This document shows positions 16,724-24,917 of a stretch of 64,000 bases of DNA, in pieces (the stretch's first letter is position 1; each line of letters begins with the position of its first letter). Position numbers and translations under genes: made by a program. The notes beneath the pieces were generated by a model. It was not told the DNA's origin and did no database searches. It saw only the letters and a program-made list of their open reading frames with translations. Origin of the DNA: Streptomyces tanashiensis (GTDB lineage Bacteria; Actinomycetota; Actinomycetes; Streptomycetales; Streptomycetaceae); the NCBI RefSeq assembly GCF_014648895.1, contig NZ_BMRZ01000001.1, positions 186,001 through 250,000 on the forward strand, in the 5' to 3' direction.

Positions 16724-17556
16724 CCGCCCCCACCCACCACCACGCCCCGGCGCCGCACGCCTACGTCTCCCCCATCCCGGTCCGCGCCGCGCACCTCGGT
16801 GACGCGCTCGCCTCCGAGTGGACGAAGATCCGCTCGGTGCGTTCGACGATGTGGACGCTCGGGGTCATGATCCTGCTGATGTTCGCCATCGGTCTGGGCG
16901 TGGCCGCCATCGCGTCCGGCTCCGGCGCCCCGATGGGCGACGAGTCCGCGCTCGGCTTCGGCTTCTTCGGGATGCTGCCGGCGTCGATCTGCGTGATCAC
17001 GCTCGGCGTCCTGACGATCGCCTCCGAGTACGGCACGGGCATGATCCGTACGACCCTGACGGCCTGCCCGAGCCGGGCGCGGGTGCTCCTGGCGAAGGCG
17101 ATCGTCTTCTTCCTGCTGGTCTTCTCGGTCACCACGGTGGTCGCGACGCTCGTGGCGCTGGCGCAGGTCGGCATCGTGGACACGGCGGCGGCGCCGACGG
17201 GTGGCGAGTGGCTGCGGGCGACGGTCGGCGCGGGCGCCTACCTGGCCGTCCTCGGGCTGATGTCGCTCGGGGTCGGGACGCTGATCCGGCACTCGGCCGG
17301 CGCGATCACGGTGATGATCGGCCTGCTGCTGCTCCCGCTGGTGGCGGCGCTGTTCATGTTCTCCGAGGCGCTGAAGTCGGTGCAGGAGTTCCTGTTCACC
17401 TACGCGATCCCCTCGCAGATGATCGCGCTGTACAGCGAGCGGCCGCCGTTCGGCGACTCGGGCCCCGCGGGCTGGGAGCCGCTGCTGATCATGGCGGCGG
17501 TCGCGGCCGCGGCGCTGGGCGGTGCCTTCGCCCTGCTGAACAGCCGGGACGTCTGA
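16720..17556 (+). CDS. ABC transporter permease, cassette 2
   Basis: The 278-residue permease starts at the ATG overlapping the ATPase stop. A His/Pro-rich N-terminus (MTAPTHHHAPAPHAYV) precedes the ABC-2 motif SEWTKIRSVRSTMWTL and six membrane helices (MILLMFAIGLGVAAI, SICVITLGVLTI, VFFLLVFSVTTVVATLVAL, AYLAVLGLMSLGVG, VMIGLLLLPLVAALFM and LLIMAAVAAAALGGAF). The EYGTGMIRTTL motif matches EYSSGMIRTSL of cassette 1. The HHH cluster at the N-terminus might bind metal but is short. The gene ends 3 bp from the convergent zinc-ribbon gene. Confidence 0.87.
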   Translation: MTAPTHHHAPAPHAYVSPIPVRAAHLGDALASEWTKIRSVRSTMWTLGVMILLMFAIGLGVAAIASGSGAPMGDESALGFGFFGMLPASICVITLGVLTIASEYGTGMIRTTLTACPSRARVLLAKAIVFFLLVFSVTTVVATLVALAQVGIVDTAAAPTGGEWLRATVGAGAYLAVLGLMSLGVGTLIRHSAGAITVMIGLLLLPLVAALFMFSEALKSVQEFLFTYAIPSQMIALYSERPPFGDSGPAGWEPLLIMAAVAAAALGGAFALLNSRDV

Positions 17557-17559
17557 CCC

Positions 17560-17886
17560 TCAGTACCTCGGCGCGTTACGGGACCGCTGCACCCTGCTGG
17601 TGCGGCGGTCCTTCGCGTTCCAGCAGGCCTTGTGCCAGTGGCGGCGGTCGTCCACCCCGCCCCACTCCGGCCAGGCGACCACGTGCGGGGCGCCGGGCGG
17701 GATCTCCTGGTCGCAGCCCGGGCAGCGGTAGCGCTTGCCGGGTGCGCTCGCCCCGGCGACGAGCCGGACGTACCACTCCTCGCCCTGCCAGGTCTCGGTC
17801 CGCTGCGCGCCGCCGTACCGGTCGCCGTGATCGCCCTGCTGCACGGGCTTCTCGCCGCCTCGGGAGCGGTTGTGACGCGGGGACAC
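17560..17886 (-). CDS. Small zinc-ribbon-like protein
   Basis: The chosen start is GTG at 17886 (VSPRHNRSRGGEKPV) because TGAGG lies 8 bases upstream of it; GTG at 17892 is the alternative. The protein of 108 residues has a basic, disordered head and then YRCPGCDQEIPPG and HWHKACWNAKDRR, giving a likely C-x2-C...H...C zinc site. Such proteins are sometimes labelled ATP/GTP-binding in Streptomyces, but no P-loop is visible, so I would not carry that label over. Position between the ABC permease and the LLM oxidoreductase is as I recall it in S. coelicolor. Function is unknown; nucleic-acid binding is a guess. Confidence 0.75.
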   Translation of the reverse strand: MSPRHNRSRGGEKPVQQGDHGDRYGGAQRTETWQGEEWYVRLVAGASAPGKRYRCPGCDQEIPPGAPHVVAWPEWGGVDDRRHWHKACWNAKDRRTSRVQRSRNAPRY

Positions 17887-18084
17887 GGGCACACCTCACA
17901 GGGTCTGGGAACACGGACCGTTCCCTCCAGCCTACGGGCCGCCACCCGGTGCCCCGGGCCCCGTCCGGGACGGCTTAGCCGAAAATCGCAAGAACTTCAT
18001 GAACGGCCGTTGCCTTTGGCACGTGTCAGACGTTGGTGCCTGTGCGAGGGGAGATACGCGTCGGCCGCAAGGAGGCAGAAGGCG

Positions 18085-19119
18085 ATGCGCGTGGGTACGT
18101 TCGTTCTGGCAGCCCAGTTCCCGGGCCAGGGCCAGGGGGAGGCACTGCACCGGGCGGTGCGGACCGCCGAGGTGGCCGAGGAGGCGGGGCTCGACTCCGT
18201 CTGGCTCGCCGAGCACCACTTCGTGCCGTACGGGGTCTGCCCCTCGGCCGTGACACTGGCCGCGCTGCTGCTCGGCCGCACCCGGCGGCTCCGGGTCGGC
18301 ACGGCGGTGAGCGTGCTGCCGACCGTCCACCCGGTCGCCCTCGGCGAGCAGGCGGCGCTGCTGCACCTCACCTCGGGCGGCAGGTTCACCCTCGGGGTGG
18401 GCAGGGGCGGGCCGTGGGTCGACCTGGAGGTGTTCGGCGCGGGCCTGGAGGCGTACGAGCAGGGGTTCCCCGAATCGCTGGACCTGCTGCTGCGCTGGCT
18501 GACCGAGCCGCGCGTCGGCGCCGCGGGGGAACGATTCGCGTTCCGCGAGGTGCCCGTGGTGCCCCGCCCCGACGAGCTGATCGGCGGGGCGGCCTCCCCC
18601 GAGGTGGTGGTGGCCTGCACCTCGCCGAAGAGCGTGCGGCTCGCGGCCGAGCGCGGACTGCCGATGCTGCTCGGCATGCACTGCGGCGACGAGGACAAGG
18701 CCGAGATGGTCGCGGCCTGGGCCCGGTGCGCGCGGGAGGCCGGGCGGGACCCGGACGAGATCGCGCGGATCGCGGCCGGCCATGTCTCGGCGGGGGTGGC
18801 CCAGCTCGCGGACCGGCGGGCGGACGCGGCGGAGGCGCTGGTGAAGGCGATGCCGGGCTGGCTCAGGCAGGGGCTCGACGCGCATGTCACGGTGGACGGC
18901 CGGCACCGGGCCATGCGGGACCCCGTCGCGTACACGGAGCTGCTGTGCGGGCTCCACCCGGTGGGCACGCCCCGGCTCGCGGCGGACCGGCTCGCGGCGA
19001 CCGCGGAGCGTACGGGCATCACGCGCTTCGCCCTGCTCGCGGAGGGCTCGGGCGACCTCGCGGCGACCGAGGAGAACGTCCGGCGCCTGGGCGCGGAGGT
19101 CCTGCCGCTCCTGGTGTGA
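18085..19119 (+). CDS. LLM-class flavin-dependent oxidoreductase
   Basis: The start is ATG 18085 (MRVGTFVLAAQFPGQGQGEA) with a strong AAGGAGG upstream. The 344-residue protein is a luciferase-like TIM barrel: the N-terminal AEEAGLDSVWLAEHHFVPYG is the hallmark of LLM monooxygenases and F420-dependent relatives, and LHLTSGGRFTLGVGRGGPW forms the flavin or F420 phosphate-binding region. It is likely cytosolic and uses reduced FMN or F420. The substrate cannot be told from sequence. It stands alone in its operon; a complex hairpin region follows at 19140. Confidence 0.85.
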   Translation: MRVGTFVLAAQFPGQGQGEALHRAVRTAEVAEEAGLDSVWLAEHHFVPYGVCPSAVTLAALLLGRTRRLRVGTAVSVLPTVHPVALGEQAALLHLTSGGRFTLGVGRGGPWVDLEVFGAGLEAYEQGFPESLDLLLRWLTEPRVGAAGERFAFREVPVVPRPDELIGGAASPEVVVACTSPKSVRLAAERGLPMLLGMHCGDEDKAEMVAAWARCAREAGRDPDEIARIAAGHVSAGVAQLADRRADAAEALVKAMPGWLRQGLDAHVTVDGRHRAMRDPVAYTELLCGLHPVGTPRLAADRLAATAERTGITRFALLAEGSGDLAATEENVRRLGAEVLPLLV

Positions 19120-19139
19120 GAGCGGTCCCGTCCGGGACT

Positions 19140-19222
19140 GTGCTGCCGCTCCGGCACCTGTCGGCGGCGATGCGCGTCGGCTCGCATCGGTCGCGTCCTC
19201 CCGCGATGCGGAGCGGCAGCAC
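19140..19222. terminator. Nested and alternative hairpins between convergent genes
   Basis: A 14-bp perfect outer stem (GTGCTGCCGCTCCG / CGGAGCGGCAGCAC) encloses 55 bases. Inside and at its edge, CGATGCG (19168), CGCATCG (19183) and CGATGCG (19204) allow two mutually exclusive 7-bp hairpins. It lies between the LLM gene and the SCO5389-like gene and may terminate both. Confidence 0.6.
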
Positions 19223-19228
19223 CATGTC

Positions 19229-19621
19229 TCAGCAGTCGCGCAGTTCCGGCGACTGGTTCAGCAGCTGTCCCCGTACGGACGTGAAGCGGGCGAGCCGCTC
19301 GTCCACCGACGGGTCCAGCGGGAAGACCGCCACGCGGTGGCAGTTCTGGAAGGCGAGACGCACCCCGAAGTGCCGCTGCAGCGCACCACGAATGGCATCG
19401 CTCGCGAGCGCGCGCAGCAGCTGACCACGTGCCTGCTCATTCGGCGGCGGCGTCTGGTTGTCGGCGAACTCTCCGCCGTCGACCTTCAGCTGTGCCACCA
19501 GAGAACTGATCATCTCCCATGCGTAGGGCAGGGAGGTCCGGACGCAGTCGACGAAGTCGGCTTCGTCGACCTCGCCTCGCTCGGCCTGTTCCAACAGTGC
19601 CGGTGAGACGTCGAGCGACAT
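19229..19621 (-). CDS. SCO5389 family protein (conserved, unknown)
   Basis: The start is ATG 19621 (MSLDVSPALLEQAERGEVDE) with AGGAGA 7 bases upstream, giving 130 residues. I recognise it as the SCO5389 family, highly conserved in Streptomyces and always next to nucS. The sequence is soluble, rich in Gln and acidic residues, with SLPYAWEMISSLVAQLKVDG early and HRVAVFPLDPSVDERLARF late. No known domain is visible. Its divergent pairing with nucS suggests a link to DNA maintenance, but that is only inference from neighbourhood. Confidence 0.85.
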   Translation of the reverse strand: MSLDVSPALLEQAERGEVDEADFVDCVRTSLPYAWEMISSLVAQLKVDGGEFADNQTPPPNEQARGQLLRALASDAIRGALQRHFGVRLAFQNCHRVAVFPLDPSVDERLARFTSVRGQLLNQSPELRDC

Positions 19622-19856
19622 GGGTTCTCCTCTCGCGACCCCGCGGACGGGGTCTTGCGGGCAGGGACGAAGGCCGGTCGTACGCCACGCAGCGTGCACG
19701 GACGACGACCTCCAGCTTCCACGGTAAGCGCGCAGTCCGGGCGGCACCAGAAGAATGGGCACACAACCGGCTGATAACCGACGGGTGTTCGGCTCACGAC
19801 GACCCCCACCCGGCGCCGGGCCGATGCCCGAATCGCGCGGAAGAGCGCCCGTCTTG

Positions 19857-19873
19857 TAGCGTTGGCGACCATG
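19857..19873 (+). promoter_or_regulatory. nucS -10 element, likely leaderless
   Basis: TAGCGT (19857-19862) lies 8 bases before ATG 19871, with no ribosome site between. Confidence 0.35.
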
Positions 19874-20542
19874 CGTCTCGTCATTGCCCGTTGCTCCGTG
19901 GACTACGCGGGTCGACTCACGGCCCACCTGCCCTCCGCGCCCCGTCTGATCCTGGTGAAGGCAGACGGCAGCGTGTCCATCCACGCGGACGACCGGGCGT
20001 ACAAACCGCTCAACTGGATGTCCCCGCCGTGCACCCTGAAGGAGGGGGTCGACGGTGAGGCGGGCATCTGGACCGTGATCAACAAAGCGGGCGAGAAACT
20101 GATCATCACGATGGAGGAGATCCTCCACGACTCCTCGCACGAACTGGGCGTGGACCCGGGTCTGATCAAGGACGGCGTCGAGGCGCACCTCCAGGAGCTG
20201 CTCGCCGACCGCATCGAGACCCTCGGCGAGGGCTACACCCTGATCCGCCGCGAGTACCCGACCGCGATCGGCCCCGTGGACATCCTGTGCCGGGACGCCG
20301 ACGGCGCGACGGTCGCGGTGGAGATCAAGCGGCGCGGCGAGATCGACGGCGTCGAGCAGCTGACCCGCTACCTGGAGCTGCTCAACCGCGACCCGCACCT
20401 GGCGCCGGTGAAGGGTGTCTTCGCGGCCCAGGAGATCAAGCCGCAGGCGCGGGTCCTCGCGACGGACCGCGGGATCGGCTGTGTGGTCCTCGACTACGAC
20501 GCGCTGCGCGGGATCGAGGACGACAAGCTGCGGCTGTTCTAG
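19871..20542 (+). CDS. nucS: NucS/EndoMS mismatch endonuclease
   Basis: I take ATG 19871 ([20 protein letters not shown]) rather than the TTG three codons earlier. The 223-residue protein has the N-terminal beta-sandwich DNA-binding domain and a C-terminal PD-(D/E)XK nuclease core visible as GPVDILCRD followed by [17 protein letters not shown]. The very end, DDKLRLF, is the short beta-clamp-interacting tail. NucS cuts both strands at mismatches and carries out mismatch repair in actinobacteria that lack MutS/MutL. The length is standard for the family. A strong terminator follows. Confidence 0.95.
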   Translation: MRLVIARCSVDYAGRLTAHLPSAPRLILVKADGSVSIHADDRAYKPLNWMSPPCTLKEGVDGEAGIWTVINKAGEKLIITMEEILHDSSHELGVDPGLIKDGVEAHLQELLADRIETLGEGYTLIRREYPTAIGPVDILCRDADGATVAVEIKRRGEIDGVEQLTRYLELLNRDPHLAPVKGVFAAQEIKPQARVLATDRGIGCVVLDYDALRGIEDDKLRLF

Positions 20543-20567
20543 CCGCGGCGCAAGGACGAGTACGGGG

Positions 20568-20602
20568 ACGGCCCCGGGTGCGGTGGACGCACCCGGGGCC
20601 GT
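20568..20602. terminator. Terminator between nucS and the convergent ATPase gene
   Basis: A 15-bp perfect stem (ACGGCCCCGGGTGCG / CGCACCCGGGGCCGT) with a GTGGA loop. Confidence 0.85.
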
Positions 20603-20621
20603 CGTCGTGTCCGTACGGGCG

Positions 20622-23207
20622 TCAGGCCGGCGACTCCGAGCCGGCGGGGGTGCCGGAGGAGGCGCCGAGGGTCGTGGCCTCCCCCGACTCCGGCGGGGGG
20701 GTCGTCGTCGGCGGGACCGTCGTGGGCGGCGGAGTGGTGGTCGGCGGCGGGGTGGTGGTCGTCGTCGGCGGCTTCGGCGTCGTCGTGGTCGGCTTCGGCG
20801 ACGAGGTGGCCGTCGGCGGCCGGGTCGTCGTGGGCCGCGTGGGCGGTGTCGTGGTCGCCGTCGGCGCTCCGGTCGTCTCCGACGGGCTGTCCGAGGGCGA
20901 CGCGGAGCCCGAGGTCGACGGGTCCGTCGAGGAGGACGGCGACGCGCTGCCGGAGACGGTGGGGCTCGGGGAGTCCGAGCGGGTCGCCTTCCCGGTCTCG
21001 CCCGGGTCGGCCTCGCCCTCGGCCGGCGGCTCCTCGCCGTCGAGGCCGTCGTCGGTGCCGTTCTCGCTCGCGGTGCTGTCGGAGGTGACGCGGTCGGTGG
21101 CGGGGTTCTCGCCGTTGCCCGAGGTGGCGCCGAGGGTCACGACGGTGCCCAGGACGGCGACGAGGAGCGCGCCCGCGCCGACGGCGACGAGGTTGCGGCG
21201 GGCGCCGTTGAGGATGCCGCCCTTGAGGCCGGGGCGGCGGCCGCCGCCCTCGGCGGTGTCGGGGCTCGTGAGGAGCGTCGGGCCCTCGTCGGCGAAGTCG
21301 GGGAACGCGGGGACCGGCGCCTTCGCCGGGGTGCGGACGGGCCCGCCGGGCAGCGGGGCCGTGACGGGCTCCGGTCGCGGGAGGGCGGGGCGGGCGGCCG
21401 GGCCGCGCAGGGCGGGGGTGCCGCGCGGCGGGGAGACGGGCTCCTCGGCGCGGGGTGCGGCGGTGTGCGCCCCGGAGAGGTCGGAGACGAGGGCGAGCGC
21501 CCGGCGGCCGGCGACGGTGCCGCGCTTGTCGGCGAGCACCCCGCGCATCCCGATGGAGGCCTCCAGCTCGGCGCGGGCGCGCTCCAGGTTGCCGGCGCAG
21601 ATCGCGAGGACGCCGAGTTCGTGGTGGAAGTAGGCCTCCTCGGCGACCTCGCCGGTGAGCCGGGCGGCCTCCTGGCCGGCGCGCAGGGCGCGTTCCCAGG
21701 CGCCCCAGTGCAGTCCGGCGGCGAAGGCGGGGGCGGCGGCGCGGGCGAGGAGGACGGCGGTGGCCCGGTGCTCGGGGGCGGCGTCCCCGGTGCCGGGGAT
21801 CAGCGCGGCGAGGGCGGCGAGCAGGGCGTCGGACTCGGCGGCGGCCCGCTCGGGGGTGACGGAGGGGTGGGCGGCCCACCAGGCGTAGTGCTGGGCGACG
21901 GTGTGGGCGCGGTCGGCGGCCCCGTGCTCGTAGCCGTGGGCGAGGAGCTGGGTGAGGACTCCGGCGGCGAGCCGGTAGCGGGGGCCGACCGGGGAGAGCA
22001 GTCCGCAGGCCATGAGTTCGCCGAGGGCGGCGTCGGCGTGGGTGTCGCCGACGAGCGCCGGGAGGTGGGCCTGGTGCGGGACCTCGCCGCCGAGGGCGAC
22101 GGCGAAGCGCAGCGCGGCCTGGGCGGAGCGGCTGAGGCGGGAGGCGAGGAGGGCGGCCGGTGCTGCGCCCTCGCCGAGGCTGGGCAGCGGTATGTCGCGC
22201 AGTTCGACGTCGGGGTCGTCGATGCCGTCGAAGGCGGCGGCCGCGACGGCGGCCGCGGCCGCCGGGTCGGTGGGTCCGAAGGCCTCTTCGAGGGCGCCGA
22301 ACGCGTCGAACTCGGCGGGGGTGACGCGCAACCGGTCGCGCTGGCGGAGGAGGGCGCCGGCCTGGACGAAGCGGAGCGGGAGGCCCTCGGACTCGAACCA
22401 CAGGTCCCCGGCCCAGTTGGCCTCGTCCTCGGTGAGGGTGCGGCCGACGGCGCTCTCCAGGAGCTCCAGGGCGGCGGCGCGGCCGAGGCCGGCGAGGAGG
22501 ATCTCCTCGACGTGGGCGTCGGCGGAGGGGGCGGGTGTGTCGGGGCCCGCGGCGAGGAGGAAGGCGCACTCGGGGGCGGCGGCGAGGAGCTCGTCGAGGG
22601 CGGCGCCGCCGAACTCCAGGTCGTCGACGACGACCACGGCGCCGATGTCGCCGAGCCGGTCGAGGAGGCCGGCCCGGTCGGGGCGCTGGTCGGGGGCGTG
22701 CCGGACGGCGGTGACGAGCTCGTGGAGGAGTTCGGTGGGGGTGCGGTGGTGACCGGAGAGGCGGACCACGCCGTCGGGGGCGAGGCCGGCACAGTCGGCG
22801 GCGACGGCGTCGAGGAGGGCGGTGCGGCCGGATCCGGGGGCACCGACGAGGCGGGCGCAGCGGCCGCGGCCGAGGATGCCGGTGAGCCGTTCGCGCTCCT
22901 CCTGGCGTTCCAGGAGGGGCAGCTCGGGTGCGGCGGGGCCCGGCGGGACGGGCGGGGCGGCGGCGCGGGCGGCCTCGGCGCGTTCCTCGGGGGTGCGGGG
23001 GCGGGGCGCGGCCGGTTCCTGCCCGGGCGGGCAGGGTTCGATCTCGCTGCCGTCGACGGGGTTGACGGTGAGGAGCAGTTCGCCGGAGACGAGCCGGACG
23101 ACGCGGGCACGCGGGGGCGTCTGTGCGGGCACGCCGCGGCCCTGACGGGCCTCCTCGCCCTCGGTGTCGTGACCGTACTCCTCCGACCCAGGGTTGATCG
23201 GGTCCAT
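20622..23207 (-). CDS. Membrane-tethered AAA/STAND-like NTPase with Ser/Thr/Pro-rich outer tail
   Basis: The start is ATG 23207 (MDPINPGSEEYGHDTEGEEA), with GGGGG about 9 bases upstream, giving 861 residues. An acidic head is followed by a nucleotide-binding module (P-loop-like LVGAPGSGRTALLDA near residue 130 and AVVVVDDLEFGG near 205), a helical region to about 600, a linker, one transmembrane helix (NLVAVGAGALLVAVLGTVVT, about residue 680) and a tail of about 160 residues composed mainly of Thr, Pro and Ser. Basic residues before the helix put the NTPase inside and the tail outside. The usual Walker A lysine is arginine. It resembles SCO5387-type proteins annotated only as ATP-binding. It lies downstream of the STAS gene in the same orientation, which suggests signalling, unproven. 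Confidence 0.8.
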   Translation of the reverse strand: MDPINPGSEEYGHDTEGEEARQGRGVPAQTPPRARVVRLVSGELLLTVNPVDGSEIEPCPPGQEPAAPRPRTPEERAEAARAAAPPVPPGPAAPELPLLERQEERERLTGILGRGRCARLVGAPGSGRTALLDAVAADCAGLAPDGVVRLSGHHRTPTELLHELVTAVRHAPDQRPDRAGLLDRLGDIGAVVVVDDLEFGGAALDELLAAAPECAFLLAAGPDTPAPSADAHVEEILLAGLGRAAALELLESAVGRTLTEDEANWAGDLWFESEGLPLRFVQAGALLRQRDRLRVTPAEFDAFGALEEAFGPTDPAAAAAVAAAAFDGIDDPDVELRDIPLPSLGEGAAPAALLASRLSRSAQAALRFAVALGGEVPHQAHLPALVGDTHADAALGELMACGLLSPVGPRYRLAAGVLTQLLAHGYEHGAADRAHTVAQHYAWWAAHPSVTPERAAAESDALLAALAALIPGTGDAAPEHRATAVLLARAAAPAFAAGLHWGAWERALRAGQEAARLTGEVAEEAYFHHELGVLAICAGNLERARAELEASIGMRGVLADKRGTVAGRRALALVSDLSGAHTAAPRAEEPVSPPRGTPALRGPAARPALPRPEPVTAPLPGGPVRTPAKAPVPAFPDFADEGPTLLTSPDTAEGGGRRPGLKGGILNGARRNLVAVGAGALLVAVLGTVVTLGATSGNGENPATDRVTSDSTASENGTDDGLDGEEPPAEGEADPGETGKATRSDSPSPTVSGSASPSSSTDPSTSGSASPSDSPSETTGAPTATTTPPTRPTTTRPPTATSSPKPTTTTPKPPTTTTTPPPTTTPPPTTVPPTTTPPPESGEATTLGASSGTPAGSESPA

Positions 23208-23434
23208 GGTGCAAGCCCCCAAGAAGCGGTGTCCTGTGCCCGCCGGTGGTTCCGTCCTGTGCGGGCGGGTCCGTCATTGTGCGGGCGACCGAACCCTAGA
23301 CCGTGGTCAGACCCTCGGGAACAGCCGGGGTGCTCCCGAGACCAAGACGTCACGGTCTTGTGAGGATTGAGCGTGACGCCTGGTTCACACAGCTGCTTCA
23401 CAGACGGCGGGGGCGCCGGGGGCGCCCCGGAGGG

Positions 23435-23758
23435 TCACACCCGGGGCAGGGACTCGAGGGCGAGGCCGCCCTCGATGGCGAGGATGCGGTGCAGTCGGGT
23501 GGCGACGAGGAGCCGCTGCATCTGGGGCGGCACTCCGCGCAGGACGAGGCGCCGGCCGCAGCGGCCGGCCCTCCGGTGGGCGCCCATGATGACGCCGAGT
23601 CCGGTCGCGTCCCAGGAGTCGAGGCCGGTCAGGTCGAGCACCAGGTCGCCGACTCCGTCGTCGACGGCCGAGTGCAGGACCGTACGGGCGTCCGCCGCGC
23701 TGCGCACGTCGAGGCGGCCCCCGACGACCAGCTCGACGTGGTCGCCCCTGATGTGCAT
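23435..23758 (-). CDS. STAS domain protein, anti-sigma factor antagonist type
   Basis: The start is ATG 23758 (MHIRGDHVELVVGGRLDVRS) with GGGGAG at ideal spacing, giving 107 residues. The single STAS domain has the SpoIIAA pattern: beta strand VELVVGGRLDVRS, and the phospho-site loop region LTGLDSWDATGLGVIMGAHR, where the Ser/Thr just before or within DATGLG is the usual target of an anti-sigma kinase. Proteins of this class bind anti-sigma factors and free a sigma factor when unphosphorylated. No sigma or anti-sigma gene is adjacent. The neighbour downstream is the membrane NTPase gene. Confidence 0.85.
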   Translation of the reverse strand: MHIRGDHVELVVGGRLDVRSAADARTVLHSAVDDGVGDLVLDLTGLDSWDATGLGVIMGAHRRAGRCGRRLVLRGVPPQMQRLLVATRLHRILAIEGGLALESLPRV

Positions 23759-23885
23759 ATGCGCTCCCCGAGAGTGCTCCGTCTTCGCAACAACTGACTG
23801 CCGCACCGGCAGATACGTTGCGCCTTGTCAGCGAACCGATACCGAAATTCACCCCACGGAGTGAGGGCGGGGTGGCGGGTCCGGC

Positions 23886-24734
23886 TCAGTACTTGTAGAA
23901 GCCCTGCCCGCTCTTGCGGCCGATGTCACCCGCGTCCACCATCCGGCGCATCAGCTCCGGGGGCGCGAACTTCTCGTCCTGGGACTCGGTGTAGATGTTG
24001 TTGGCGGCGTTCACCAGGATGTCGATGCCGGTGAGGTCGGCGGTGGCGAGCGGGCCCATGGCGTGGCCGAAGCCGAGCTTGCAGGCGATGTCGATGTCCT
24101 CGGCGGTGGCGACGCCCGACTCGTGGAGCTTGGCGGCCTCGACGACGAGGGCCGAGATGAGGCGGGTGGTGACGAAGCCGGCGACGTCGCGGTTGACGAC
24201 GATGCAGGTCTTGCCGACGGACTCGGCGAACGCGCGGGCGGTGGCGAGGGTCTCGTCGCTCGTCTTGTAGCCGCGGACCAGCTCGACGAGCTGCATCATC
24301 GGGACCGGCGAGAAGAAGTGGACGCCGACGACGGCCTCGGGGCGCTCGGTCACCGCGGCGATCTTGGTGATCGGGATCGCGGAGGTGTTGGAGGCGAGGA
24401 CGGCGCCGTCCTTGACGATCTTGTCGAGCGAGCGGAAGATCTCGTGCTTGACGTCGAGGTTCTCGAAGACGGCCTCGACGACGATGTCCGCGTCGGCGAC
24501 GGCGTCGAGCTCGGTGGTGGCGGTGATCCGGCCGAGCGCGGCCTCCGCGTCCTCGGCGCCGAGCCTGCCCTTGGCGACGAACTTGTCGTACGACGCCTTG
24601 ATGCCGTCGGTGCCGCGGGTCAGGGCGGCGTCGGTGACGTCACGCAGGACGACGTCCCAGCCCGCCTGTGCCGAGACCTGTGCGATGCCGGATCCCATGA
24701 GTCCGGCCCCGATGACGGCGAGCTTCCTGGCCAC
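23886..24734 (-). CDS. 3-hydroxybutyryl-CoA dehydrogenase
   Basis: This 282-residue enzyme starts with GTG 24734. It has the NAD-binding Rossmann motif VIGAGLMGSGIAQ at residues 6-18, the catalytic His in GVHFFSPVPMMQLVE and the C-terminal domain motif GPLATADLTGIDI. The size is standard for the short PaaH/Hbd form. It oxidises or reduces 3-hydroxyacyl-CoA with NAD(P), partnering thiolases such as the one at 5947 in butyrate or polyhydroxybutyrate-type metabolism. It appears monocistronic and has a good candidate promoter (24780-24808). Confidence 0.92.
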   Translation of the reverse strand: MARKLAVIGAGLMGSGIAQVSAQAGWDVVLRDVTDAALTRGTDGIKASYDKFVAKGRLGAEDAEAALGRITATTELDAVADADIVVEAVFENLDVKHEIFRSLDKIVKDGAVLASNTSAIPITKIAAVTERPEAVVGVHFFSPVPMMQLVELVRGYKTSDETLATARAFAESVGKTCIVVNRDVAGFVTTRLISALVVEAAKLHESGVATAEDIDIACKLGFGHAMGPLATADLTGIDILVNAANNIYTESQDEKFAPPELMRRMVDAGDIGRKSGQGFYKY

Positions 24735-24779
24735 GATGTTCCACCCCTTAACGCCTGTTCACTTCTGGCTCTCCGGCGG

Positions 24780-24808
24780 AGATTAGCGGTCGCGGGGCGT
24801 CATGTGAC
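24780..24808 (-). promoter_or_regulatory. Candidate promoter of the hydroxybutyryl-CoA dehydrogenase gene
   Basis: On the minus strand GTCACA (24808-24803) and TAATCT (24785-24780) are 17 bases apart, giving a leader of about 38 bases. Confidence 0.4.
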
Positions 24809-24917
24809 CGCGAAGTAATGCGCGTCACGCCCTCTTTGACGGACGTCACACTCACGACACCCCTTCTCCGGGCCGCCGCCCGGCGTCCGGCGGCGCGGCG
24901 GGTGCGCGGGGGAGGTC

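Noticed and set aside
17560..17892. ATP/GTP-binding label for the small zinc-ribbon protein
   Set aside because: No P-loop or other nucleotide motif is visible; only Cys/His zinc-type ligands.
20415..23363. A 982-codon plus-strand frame opposite the NTPase gene
   Set aside because: It is Gly/Arg low-complexity text produced by the GC-biased third positions of the real minus-strand gene.
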